This document shows positions 14,038 through 21,366 of a DNA stretch of 21,799 nt, piece by piece. Numbering within the stretch: position 1 is the stretch's first letter; each line of letters opens with the position of its first letter. The position numbers and the translations under genes are program-made. Origin of the DNA: DAOUTY01 sp964453665 (GTDB lineage: Bacteria > Chloroflexota > Dehalococcoidia > SZUA-161); contig CAYVQT010000051.1 in the NCBI GenBank assembly GCA_964453665.1, positions 1 to 21,799 of the forward strand, given 5' to 3'. The notes beneath the pieces were generated by a model, which ran no database searches, was not told where the DNA came from, and saw only the letters and a list, made by a program, of their open reading frames with translations.

Positions 14038-14606
14038 ATGACACACAACCCAGAGAGACACCGCCGTAAATCTACACGGTTACGTGGTTATGATTACAGC
14101 GAGGCAGGTGCGTACTTCGTGACCATATGTACCCATAACAGGGAATGTCTGTTAGGTGATATTGTAAACGGCGAGATGCGATCAAATGAATACGGCAACA
14201 TTGTGAGCAATCAATGGAATGAAATATCGGCCCATTTTTCCGACGTGGCAACAGACGAATTTGTCGTTATGCCAAATCATATCCATGGAATTATCGTATT
14301 GATCGACAATCGTAGGGGCGGGGTAACCCCGCCCAATTGGGTCACCTCGCCCGATAAAATGGGTACGGAAACCGTGCCCCTACGGAAATATACACTGGGC
14401 CAGATCATTGCATATTTCAAGTATCAAACAACTCAATCAATTAATCGAATTCGCAGAAGCCCCGAAAAACATTATGGCAACGTAATTACTATGAACATGT
14501 GATACGAAAACAAGTTGACCTTGAGGAAATCAGAGAATATATTGTTAACAACCCCATGAAATGGGAATTCGATGGCGAAAATCCCGATAACACAGGGGCG
14601 GGGTGA
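14038..14606 (+). pseudogene. REP-associated tyrosine transposase (RAYT, Y1/HUH family), frameshifted
   Basis: Single-strand DNA transposase of the IS200-like TnpA_REP group, which moves REP hairpins. Residues 1-30 (RHRRKSTRLRGYDYSEAGAYFVTICTHNR) and FVVMPNHIHGIIVLID, with the HUH pair H81/H83, are classic. The catalytic Tyr is likely Y126 or Y129 in IIAYFKYQTTQSINRI. The first frame ends at 14502, but from about 14470 the -1 frame reads LWQRNYYEHVIRKQ then VDLEEIREYIVNNPMKWEFD up to the stop at 14606, the normal family C-terminus. One missing A in the run at 14464-14468 explains the shift. Part of the gene (14311-14384) is itself a repeat of the same palindrome family read in frame. Probably inactive unless frameshifting occurs on the A-run. 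Confidence 0.88.
14311..14384. repeat. Palindromic repeat inside the transposase coding region
   Basis: Outer arms CGTAGGGGC (14311-14319) and GCCCCTACG (14376-14384) enclose two smaller palindromes (GGGCGGGGTAACCCCGCCC, and a partial GGTCACCTCGCCC). It keeps the reading frame, adding about 24 residues (RRGGVTPPNWVTSPDKMG and on) between the HUH motif and the catalytic helix. Confidence 0.75.
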
Positions 14607-14644
14607 CCTGCGAAGTGGGATTCGGATGCGCAAAATCCTATTTA

Positions 14645-14711
14645 CGTAGGGGCGCGGTAACCGCGCCCCTACGACGGTAGACAAAAAGCCATGCCTATGG
14701 GCATGGAAACC
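14645..14711. repeat. Palindrome CGTAGGGGCG..CGCCCCTACG plus conserved tail
   Basis: A 29-bp perfect palindrome with one central base (14645-14673, inner pairs CGGT/ACCG). It is followed by CGGTAGACAAAAA, a hairpin GCCATGCC-TAT-GGGCATGG, and GAAACC ending about 14711. It matches the tail layout downstream of 13793 and marks the right end of the island, just before the alpha-2-macroglobulin stop. Confidence 0.85.
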
Positions 14712-14715
14712 GCAT

Positions 14716-17700
14716 TTATTCCGTCACTACCACCGCCTGTCCCAGCGTCTCGCCCCTTATCTCCGGCTTGTAGTAAGAGTAAGCTTCGGAAGCAACGCCA
14801 CTGGCCTTGACCGGATAAACTGCCCTGACATCGAAGGTAAAAGCCACAATGTCTCCCGGCAACATGTTCTCAATATAGAATATGACCTTCCTCCCGGCTA
14901 TCTCATAACGCTTTATCTGCTCATTACTTTCAACAACTTCAGCTATAGACTCGGTGACCGGGGCAAAGCCTGTGGGAACCGACACATCGAGCACCACCAT
15001 CCCGGCCTCCATATCTATGGGAGGAGCAAACTCGAGCCTGACTGATACCTCAATAAGGTCGTTGACCTCGACCTGAGTGGTATCGTAATCAACGTCTATC
15101 TTCAGGATTTCCTCTCCCTGCTCCGCTTCGGGAAGGTTGTATCTCTCGACCACCTGAGCTATGGCATCCCCCCTCCCCTCCACGCTTATCTCCACATCCG
15201 CATTTATGGGGACATTCACCACCTGAAGCACATCGAAGTTATCCTGCGTTATTCTGAGTTCCTTTTCCTCTCCCGCAGCCTCTATGCTTATCGTCAGGTC
15301 AACATCGGCCCTGGAGTCGGTAGCATACTCAATGAGCGCCTGCAGGGCGACCACAGTATCCTGCGTCGAGCCATATCCCCCGTAAGCATTTCTCTGAGAT
15401 ACCAGCCACTTTGCGGCCTGTGAGGCATCGAATGCGTCGCCGTGTTTTATCAGGGCGAGCGTGGCATAGCCTGTAGTCTCGACAGCAACACTCTTGCTGG
15501 GCATCATCGGTCCCCGTGGCAGGATAACCTCACCCTCTTCTACTGGCAACGGCTCAACCATGTCTCCCCAGTACAACCCGTTCTCATCCTCATGCGCAAG
15601 CTCCATCAGCATCCCGTAGGCGTCACCGGCGCGGCTGCTTCCGGCAAGCTCCAGGGCATAGGCTACAATCGCCGTGGTATAGGCATCCTCTATTCCATCA
15701 AGCTCGCCCTCGAGGTAGCCAATCGCCTTGGCGGAAGCTACCTGCTCCCCTGCCTCCAGCAGCGCTATGGCAACATATGCCGTAAGAGCATTCTTACCTT
15801 CGAGGCCGCCCATTATCTCTTCGTGACAGATAAAGCCAACTTTATCGAAGGAGCCGTCTGCATTTTGATGGGAGATGATCCAGTCCTCGGCCTCATCCAG
15901 TATGCTGTCATCTATGTAAATCAGGTCCTCGGCCTGCGAAAAACACTTTAGAACGAAGGCGGTGAGGAAAAGACTGCCCTCCTCGTCGCTCTCACCGAAG
16001 GCGGAGAAACTGCCGTCGCTGTGCCGGTAGGTAAGCTCCCTTTGATAGCCGGTTATCATCAGCTTTTCTGCCTTGGCCATTATCTCCGGCTTGAGCTGCC
16101 CGCTCTCTCGAAGGTACGTGGTGATATACGCGTCAGGTGCAAACATCATCATGTTTTGCTCCCCACAGCCGAACGGCATCTGGAGAAGCCCCTCCAGCCC
16201 TTCAATGGTCTGAGTTAAATAGCTGGAGGTAACCGCAACATAAGCCCTGCCGGAATCCTCAACCACAAGCAGTGGTATCAAGGTGCTCACAAGCTCAATG
16301 TCTCCGGCGGAAAGTACAAGGTTTTCAACAACCTCCCGGGCAACGCCCTCCGGTTCAACTATGAGCTTCTTGATGACGGCATCTGCGGCCTCCTCGGTCC
16401 TGGCGGTTATCTCCACATCGTTGATACCGAGCGCTGTCGGCCTTATTTTGAACTCTACGCCACCAACCTCATTCGGCCCTATCTCAACTATCTTCTCCGG
16501 GACATCCAGCAGCTCAAACCAGTCATCCTCCTGGATTTGCACCATAACGCTCTGAGAACTATCCAGGTAATTGTAGACCGCCACACTCACGGGGAACTCC
16601 TCCCCCCTTATCGACGAGTAGGGCAGGTCGACCTTGACGAAGAATGGCTGGAATGCCACAAGCTGCGTTTCAGCAACACCCAGGCCTTTCTCCCTGGATA
16701 GAGCTACGGCGCGCAGCATCCACGTGGTAATAGTGTCGGGGACTTCCACCTCCAGCGTGGCATTTCCCTGGGAGCCGGTATAAATCTCCTCCCAGAGCCA
16801 GGTCTCAGGGAAGTATTGCCTGATCCTCTCAACCTGGGCAAGACTGTCTCCATTTTGCCCTGCGGCTGACTGCGCCACTGTCGGAGCAGGCACTGGAACA
16901 GGCAGCCCGGCCTCATCCTTCATAACCTCCCCCGCACCGAAAAACCGCACCATTCCATCATCCCAGAATCCAAACCCTCCGTCTTGCTTGTACTCTTTCC
17001 CCTCAGGAACATCGTTGTTGCTGAGCACCACCACCTCCGCATCTTCGAAAATGTCACTAGCCCCCTTAACGTTTACCCCCGTATATATCGAGAACTCGTG
17101 AAGCTCCACCTGCGGTTCCATATATAGGGCCTCAAGCTCGGCAAAGACCTGTTGTAAATTCAACCGGTTCTCGGCAAGAATGAAGACCGACTTATCCACC
17201 GCAACGATACCAACCTTCGCTTCTCCTTCTGTTTGGATGATGATCTCTATTCCGTCACCGGGCCTGGCTTCATCGTCGCTGAACTCAACATTAACGTCCT
17301 GAGGGTACTGAGCCACGACTTCGAACGGCAAATAGTCCGCCGCTACCTCGCTGTTGGGCAGGATTTGATAGACAAGAATCTTGGACGAAGGGGTCATCTG
17401 CGGGGTTGTCACGAGAGATATCTCTTGGCTGCTGGTGAAATCGGTAAAGACCACCTTGTCGCGAGAGACAACCTCATAATAGAAATTGGCCGCTTCCTCG
17501 GTGGAGTAAACCTTAAATACGATTTGCTCTCCAATCTGTGGGATGCTATCGCTCACCTGCTCCACATGTATGAAGTTACCTGTCGGCGAGTAGCCAGCCT
17601 CCAGCACTCTGGCGGCGCGAGTACCGTCCGCAGCAGCTTCGATTATAAGGGCTATGCTCTTTCCCGGAGGTGTTATATCTAAAAGCGCCTTCCCGTTTGT

Positions 17701-18873
17701 GCTATTAACGTCTATCTCCTCGGTGCCAGCTTCCTCCAGTTCTTCGTTGACATATGTTATTACCACGTTTACTTCAGTATCCACAGGCTCATTATCGGGA
17801 GTTTCAGTGATTATCATAAAGCTGAAAGGCAAGCCGGGTTTGAAAACAGAGCTCTCAGGGATCACCTGGATGTTGAGCGCCGAACTTGAGACTGTGAGCA
17901 GTTCGCTGGAACTCTCCTCGTAGCCTGTGGTATCCTCTTTTACGGTGACGTCAAGCATGACGTTGCCCAGCCCTCCTGCCGCAGGGACGCCAGCAACATA
18001 ACCCACCGCAGGAAGCTCGAACTCCGCTTCTCCATCTATAGACGTGGTGAAAGTGGCATATTCCTCCCATTCACCCACGTATCTCGAGGCCGTGATTACA
18101 AGCTCCCCCTTGACCGGCTTGCCGAAGCTGTACTCAGCGGCTACATTGCCCTCGATGGGCTCGGTGACCAGGAACCATTCCCTCGGAAGCTCGACCGTGA
18201 CCTCATACTTCGGCAGCACATATTCCTCGACACGCACATCCAGTTGAGTGTCGCCATTGTCAGACGCAGCGGTTATCTTCCAGACCCCCAGATTGGGCTC
18301 CTGGGAAATGGGGAGTTCCAGGCTCGCCATACCATAATCATCCGTATTCAGCTCGCTGCGGAATATCTTTATCCCCTTGGCATCAAGAACATCGACGGTG
18401 ACGGCTTCGCTGGTCGGCCTTAGATCGGAATCCAGCGTGATCGCCCTAATATGCATCGTTTGACCCGGTTTATAGATAGGCTTATCGGTCTCCAGAAAAA
18501 TGAGGGGGTTCCTCTCAATTCTCACCTCTGTCTGGTCCTCAAAACCTTCCCCTCTGATCCTGATCTCATATTCGCCTTCATCAACATCGGGAACATCGAA
18601 CTGTATCGTCCCCTTACCTTCAATCTCTTCCTCGACACGGACAAGCTGTTGGCCGTCTTTGAGCAATGCCACCTCGACACTTCCAGAGGTCAGTCCCTCC
18701 GCGTTAAATAGTGTCAGAGAGATCGCTTCCTGACCCCCGGCCTGTAAAACTCTGGGCGCTACCGCTACATAGCTCTCGACAGCCCCTGCGGTTCGCGTAC
18801 AGCCTGGCAACATCGAGCCTGTAAGGGCTAGGATGAATACAAATGCAATTGCTACCGATATCGTCGAACGCAT
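14716..18873 (-). CDS. Alpha-2-macroglobulin family lipoprotein with intact thioester
   Basis: A 1385-residue secreted protease-trapping protein. The signal peptide ends in a clear lipobox, LPGC (C25), so it is lipid-anchored outside the membrane. MG2 domain hallmark ETDKPIYKPGQTMHIRAI is near 125-142; macroglobulin-like beta domains run to about 640. The low-complexity Gly/Phe/Ala/Pro stretch near 640-680 is the probable bait region. RQYFPETWLWEEI (about 683-695) begins the A2M domain. The thioester motif GCGEQ has C903 and Q906, followed by an alpha/alpha-toroid thioester domain (to about 1170). VPTGFAP..YYKPEIRGE is a receptor-binding-like C-terminal domain. This is the full TEP/C3-style order, unlike the shorter bacterial forms without a receptor domain. 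No penicillin-binding protein (PbpC), the common partner, lies in the window. GGGGGTGG lies 3 nt before the ATG. Confidence 0.95.
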   Translation of the reverse strand: MRSTISVAIAFVFILALTGSMLPGCTRTAGAVESYVAVAPRVLQAGGQEAISLTLFNAEGLTSGSVEVALLKDGQQLVRVEEEIEGKGTIQFDVPDVDEGEYEIRIRGEGFEDQTEVRIERNPLIFLETDKPIYKPGQTMHIRAITLDSDLRPTSEAVTVDVLDAKGIKIFRSELNTDDYGMASLELPISQEPNLGVWKITAASDNGDTQLDVRVEEYVLPKYEVTVELPREWFLVTEPIEGNVAAEYSFGKPVKGELVITASRYVGEWEEYATFTTSIDGEAEFELPAVGYVAGVPAAGGLGNVMLDVTVKEDTTGYEESSSELLTVSSSALNIQVIPESSVFKPGLPFSFMIITETPDNEPVDTEVNVVITYVNEELEEAGTEEIDVNSTNGKALLDITPPGKSIALIIEAAADGTRAARVLEAGYSPTGNFIHVEQVSDSIPQIGEQIVFKVYSTEEAANFYYEVVSRDKVVFTDFTSSQEISLVTTPQMTPSSKILVYQILPNSEVAADYLPFEVVAQYPQDVNVEFSDDEARPGDGIEIIIQTEGEAKVGIVAVDKSVFILAENRLNLQQVFAELEALYMEPQVELHEFSIYTGVNVKGASDIFEDAEVVVLSNNDVPEGKEYKQDGGFGFWDDGMVRFFGAGEVMKDEAGLPVPVPAPTVAQSAAGQNGDSLAQVERIRQYFPETWLWEEIYTGSQGNATLEVEVPDTITTWMLRAVALSREKGLGVAETQLVAFQPFFVKVDLPYSSIRGEEFPVSVAVYNYLDSSQSVMVQIQEDDWFELLDVPEKIVEIGPNEVGGVEFKIRPTALGINDVEITARTEEAADAVIKKLIVEPEGVAREVVENLVLSAGDIELVSTLIPLLVVEDSGRAYVAVTSSYLTQTIEGLEGLLQMPFGCGEQNMMMFAPDAYITTYLRESGQLKPEIMAKAEKLMITGYQRELTYRHSDGSFSAFGESDEEGSLFLTAFVLKCFSQAEDLIYIDDSILDEAEDWIISHQNADGSFDKVGFICHEEIMGGLEGKNALTAYVAIALLEAGEQVASAKAIGYLEGELDGIEDAYTTAIVAYALELAGSSRAGDAYGMLMELAHEDENGLYWGDMVEPLPVEEGEVILPRGPMMPSKSVAVETTGYATLALIKHGDAFDASQAAKWLVSQRNAYGGYGSTQDTVVALQALIEYATDSRADVDLTISIEAAGEEKELRITQDNFDVLQVVNVPINADVEISVEGRGDAIAQVVERYNLPEAEQGEEILKIDVDYDTTQVEVNDLIEVSVRLEFAPPIDMEAGMVVLDVSVPTGFAPVTESIAEVVESNEQIKRYEIAGRKVIFYIENMLPGDIVAFTFDVRAVYPVKASGVASEAYSYYKPEIRGETLGQAVVVTE

Positions 18874-19266
18874 AATCCACCCCCGTGGTCTATTTTAATC
18901 GCTTCTTACATTATTTATTGACGCATTCGGAGGTAAAAAGGTTCCAACAATTTTTTTTCAGGGTAGCCTGGAGCAGATGCTGTTCGTTGCAAGCCCTTCG
19001 AAGCACGAACGACCCTTCGACAGGCCTGACCTGAGTTTATCGAAGGGCTCAGGGTGAACGGATTAAACTTACTCGTCAGCGATCCAACAGGTTGCTCAAA
19101 ATAAGAAGGATGGGAATTGAATTGAGGCATTACAGCATAAAAGAAGCATGGTGTGTTAAGTTGGAGTTCAAAAGGACCGGTCTAATAATATTCTCATTTT
19201 GGGGTAGATTACACTATTCTATATCTACATCATTGAACACTATGACAGGTACAAGCACCGAGCCAG
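18874..19266. other. Gene-free stretch with repeats upstream of the macroglobulin gene
   Basis: No convincing gene in 393 bp. It holds the partial hairpin repeat copy at 18961-18981 (shared with 4309), a dense inverted-repeat block at 19011-19064 (CCCTTCGACAGG .. TATCGAAGGG .. CTCAGGGTGAAC, a widespread bacterial dispersed-repeat motif) and AT-rich DNA from 19090 on. The macroglobulin promoter presumably lies at 18890-18930 (a TAAAAT is visible) but no good -35 is present. Confidence 0.6.
18961..19064. repeat. Composite dispersed repeat (half hairpin copy plus CCCTTCGA/TCGAAGGG inverted repeats)
   Basis: Starts with the 21-bp left half of the 4309 hairpin, then GTTCGTTGC..., CCCTTCGAAG and GACCCTTCGACAGG facing TATCGAAGGGCTCAGG. 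Non-coding; reads like nested repeat insertions. Confidence 0.6.
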
Positions 19267-19461
19267 TCATCCACGCAGGGCAAGCTCCTTTTTCCTGCCC
19301 GACGTCCGCTTCTTGACATCGACCACATATTTAAGGTCACGGTTGTAACCGCACTGCAGGCAGCGCTCGTACCAGCCACTGCTATCTTTTTCGAGGAATA
19401 CGTCTCCGTTACATTTCGGGCAGCTCTTCAATCTCCACACCTCTTCATCGCCCCCTTTCAC
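19267..19461 (-). CDS. Small zinc-ribbon protein
   Basis: 64 residues, basic C-terminus. A four-Cys ribbon is clear: SCPKCNGDVFLEKD (C14, C17) and YERCLQCGYN (C34, C37), a single treble-clef/rubredoxin-like knuckle pair with 16 residues between. The C-terminal KKRTSGRKKELALRG is strongly basic and could contact nucleic acid. The start is GTG 19461; a GTG eight codons in is also possible. A TATAAT box at 19601-19596 with upstream 11-bp direct repeats may control it, giving a leader of about 130 nt. No function is known to me; small proteins of this type are common in Chloroflexota. Conserved Cys spacing makes it a real gene. Confidence 0.7.
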   Translation of the reverse strand: MKGGDEEVWRLKSCPKCNGDVFLEKDSSGWYERCLQCGYNRDLKYVVDVKKRTSGRKKELALRG

Positions 19462-19595
19462 CTTTCACCCAAGCAACCGCCCCCCTTCCGCTCATCCCAC
19501 ATCGCTCTATGTGTGCTAGTCTATACTGATCAGCGCTGTCTGTAAGTGACTTTTATCTCATAAACAGGGTCAGGCTGAGAAAAATAGCGGAGGAA

Positions 19596-19676
19596 ATTAT
19601 ACGCTTTTTTCAAGAGAATGTATCTCTCTGCAAGCCTGTAAATCCAAGTTGTAATTAACTTGTAAGTTCTTTGTAA
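19596..19676 (-). promoter_or_regulatory. Activator-type promoter: TATAAT with 11-bp phased TTACAA boxes upstream
   Basis: Minus strand: perfect -10 TATAAT (19601-19596) and a poor -35 (GATACA, 17-nt spacer). Upstream are TTACAA at 19676-19671, 19665-19660 and 19654-19649, exactly 11 bp apart, plus TTACAG at 19641-19636. This is the layout of tandem OmpR/PhoB-family response-regulator sites (Bacillus PhoP boxes are TTHAYA with 11-bp period). The target would be the small zinc-ribbon gene, about 128 nt downstream of the start. Confidence 0.45.
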
Positions 19677-19772
19677 TCTTTTCTTAAGAAGTCGCAACAG
19701 GTTATAAAAGTTAATATGCATACAATTGGATATAACACTGACGCATAAAGTGACACCCATCGGGTACGACAA

Positions 19773-19801
19773 TTGACAAAACTATAAAAAAATGCTATAT
19801 T
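19773..19801 (+). promoter_or_regulatory. Strong sigma70 promoter of the structured RNA
   Basis: Perfect -35 TTGACA (19773-19778), 17-nt spacer, extended -10 TGC-TATATT (19796-19801). The start is expected at about 19808, exactly at the first base of a stable closing stem. There is no open reading frame of note downstream on this strand. Confidence 0.75.
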
Positions 19802-19807
19802 TAACAG

Positions 19808-19930
19808 AGCCTCAGGTAGGTGAACCAGCAGGAAGAGTTCGGTCCGTAAGAAGGGAACGAGTAGGAAACCAAAGGGACCGGGGGCGGACGGGACTAGAGA
19901 GGCTGGGGAGGTTACCTGAGGCGTTTTTTT
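19808..19930 (+). ncRNA. Structured small RNA of unknown family with intrinsic terminator
   Basis: About 123 nt. A perfect 10-bp closing stem joins the 5' and 3' ends (GCCTCAGGTA at 19809-19818 with TACCTGAGGC at 19913-19922), followed by G and T7 (19924-19930), a terminator. Inside: CCAGC/GCTGG (19825-19829 with 19902-19906) and AGTTC-G-GTCCG with CGGAC-G-GGACT (19836-19846 with 19885-19895; one G-G mismatch, one G-U pair), with a purine-rich apical loop. An alternative pairing CGGTCC (19840-19845) with GGACCG (19875-19880) excludes the third stem. Purine content is very high between stems. The terminated 3' end lies within the last codons of the opposing HPRT fusion gene. It is not SRP RNA, and no known riboswitch consensus is recognised; a short 6S-like rod is conceivable. 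Confidence 0.6.
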
Positions 19931-21366
19931 ATGTCTGCGGGCTCGCGTTGGGTTTTCTTCTCCTCCATCAGGGCAATAAAGGGCAAGTTACGGTATTCCT
20001 CTCGATAATCAAGACCGTAGCCCACCAGAAATTCATCAGGAACTTCAAAGCCAACATAGTCCAGGTGAACGTCTGCCAGACGCCGAACCCTCTTGTCCAG
20101 AAGAGTGCAAACCCTCAGGCTGGCCGGTTCACGCGCCTTCAGGTGATTAAGCACGAAACTCAAGGTCATACCTGTATCTACGATATCTTCTACCAGAAGA
20201 ATATGGCGACCTTTAAGCTCTATACCTACGTCCATAGTGACACGCACTGCTTTCCTGCCCTCACCCCCATAGTACGAAATAGCCATGAAGTCCACATCCG
20301 CCGGTACCGTTAGATAACGCATCAGGTCAGCCATAAAGCAGAAAACCCCCCTCAGCACCCCTACCAGCACCGGATGACTGCCCTCGTAATCCTGTGAGAC
20401 CTCCCTTGCCAACTGGCCCACCCTGCTTTGAATCTTGGGGGCACTGAGCAGAACCCGCCCCACGCCACTGGTTTTCGCCCCTGCCAGAGGCCCGTGTCCG
20501 TACTTGGCCAGGAGGCGATCATAATCGCGACGAGCAAGGAGCTTGACATTAACCTCAGGGTACAGCTCACGCAGTCGGCGTACCTTGCGGTTCTTCTCGG
20601 TTGTGAGGCCTGACCTCATGGTGGTCATCTCTACATAGAGATCCAGTGCAGGCAAGTAGAAATCGGGGGTAAACATCTCGGCGGCTTTACCCTCCCATTC
20701 CAATACAAAGGAGCGTGGCTCGTAAATCCACTCGATCTGATAGAAGTCCAGGAACCGTGCGAACTCCTCCTCACTGGGATGGGCAAAGGAAGCTGGCTTA
20801 ATCTGCAACGAGAGAGGGGCAAGCGGAGATGAAGACCCTTCCTTCGCTTCCAGCGACTGCTTATTTGCCTCATCAAAGCGTCCCACCTCCAGGATTACCC
20901 CAATGAGGTTGGCTACACCGGTGAAGAATTGCTGTTCCGCCACCGTAAACTCGCGCTGAGTGCGGCTGTATGCCCGTAATAAGCCAACTACTTCCGCCTT
21001 TATCTTCACAGGAACGCCCAGGATGGATACGATCCGTTCCTCCTGGGCTAACTCTTTAAACCGTATGCGGGTGTCAGTCGACACGTCTAATATCGCCTCT
21101 ACCCCTCCTTCCAGGACTTCAGTGAGGCTTCTCTCCGCTTCGAGTAGCCCCTTTCTGAGATAGCGTTCACTAAGCCCCTGCGATGCCGCGTGAAACAGCG
21201 TTTTCCTTTGCACATCCAAGAGCATCAAAGAGCAACCCTTAATCCCCAGGGCCCGCGCTGCGGCCTTCACCAGGAAGCGGAGCTTTTCACCGGTGGTGAT
21301 ATCCGAGTTGAGTGCTTCGGCCATATCGCCCAGAGCCTTATTAAAGCCCAATACCTGCTTGCCCAT
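19912..21366 (-). CDS. GAF / PD-(D/E)XK-like / hypoxanthine phosphoribosyltransferase fusion
   Basis: A 484-residue three-part protein. Residues 25-160: GAF domain (GCSLMLLDVQRKTLFHAASQ; ILGVPVKIKAEVVGLLRAYS), a small-molecule or redox sensor. Residues about 198-280: MFTPDFYLPALDLYVEMTTM (D235, E246) then KNRKVRRLRELYPEVNVKLL, the strand pattern of PD-(D/E)XK nuclease-like folds, but with T in place of K in E-x-K, so it is probably non-catalytic. Residues 301-470: HPRT: VGVLRG (335-340, PPi loop), ISYYG (363-367, flexible loop), VEDIVDTGMTL (392-402, PRPP loop), then the D-x-V-D region. This part would convert hypoxanthine/guanine and PRPP to IMP/GMP. GGGAGAG precedes ATG 21366. It faces the small RNA, whose terminator overlaps its last six codons. 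Confidence 0.85.
   Translation of the reverse strand: MGKQVLGFNKALGDMAEALNSDITTGEKLRFLVKAAARALGIKGCSLMLLDVQRKTLFHAASQGLSERYLRKGLLEAERSLTEVLEGGVEAILDVSTDTRIRFKELAQEERIVSILGVPVKIKAEVVGLLRAYSRTQREFTVAEQQFFTGVANLIGVILEVGRFDEANKQSLEAKEGSSSPLAPLSLQIKPASFAHPSEEEFARFLDFYQIEWIYEPRSFVLEWEGKAAEMFTPDFYLPALDLYVEMTTMRSGLTTEKNRKVRRLRELYPEVNVKLLARRDYDRLLAKYGHGPLAGAKTSGVGRVLLSAPKIQSRVGQLAREVSQDYEGSHPVLVGVLRGVFCFMADLMRYLTVPADVDFMAISYYGGEGRKAVRVTMDVGIELKGRHILLVEDIVDTGMTLSFVLNHLKAREPASLRVCTLLDKRVRRLADVHLDYVGFEVPDEFLVGYGLDYREEYRNLPFIALMEEKKTQREPADIKKRLR

Noticed and set aside
19530..19772. 80-codon minus-strand frame over AT-rich DNA
   Set aside because: No ribosome-binding site, no recognisable composition or motif, and it covers the promoter and 11-bp repeats; regulatory DNA explains the region better.
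19808..19930. Signal recognition particle RNA
   Set aside because: GGTGAACC and GGAAG motifs are superficially similar, but the invariant S-domain core (GTCAGG..GGAAGGAAGCAGC order) is absent.
19808..19930. Terminator of the minus-strand HPRT fusion gene
   Set aside because: Read on the minus strand, the stem is not followed directly by a T-run (T7 comes 15 nt later), whereas on the plus strand T7 follows at once and a promoter is correctly placed.
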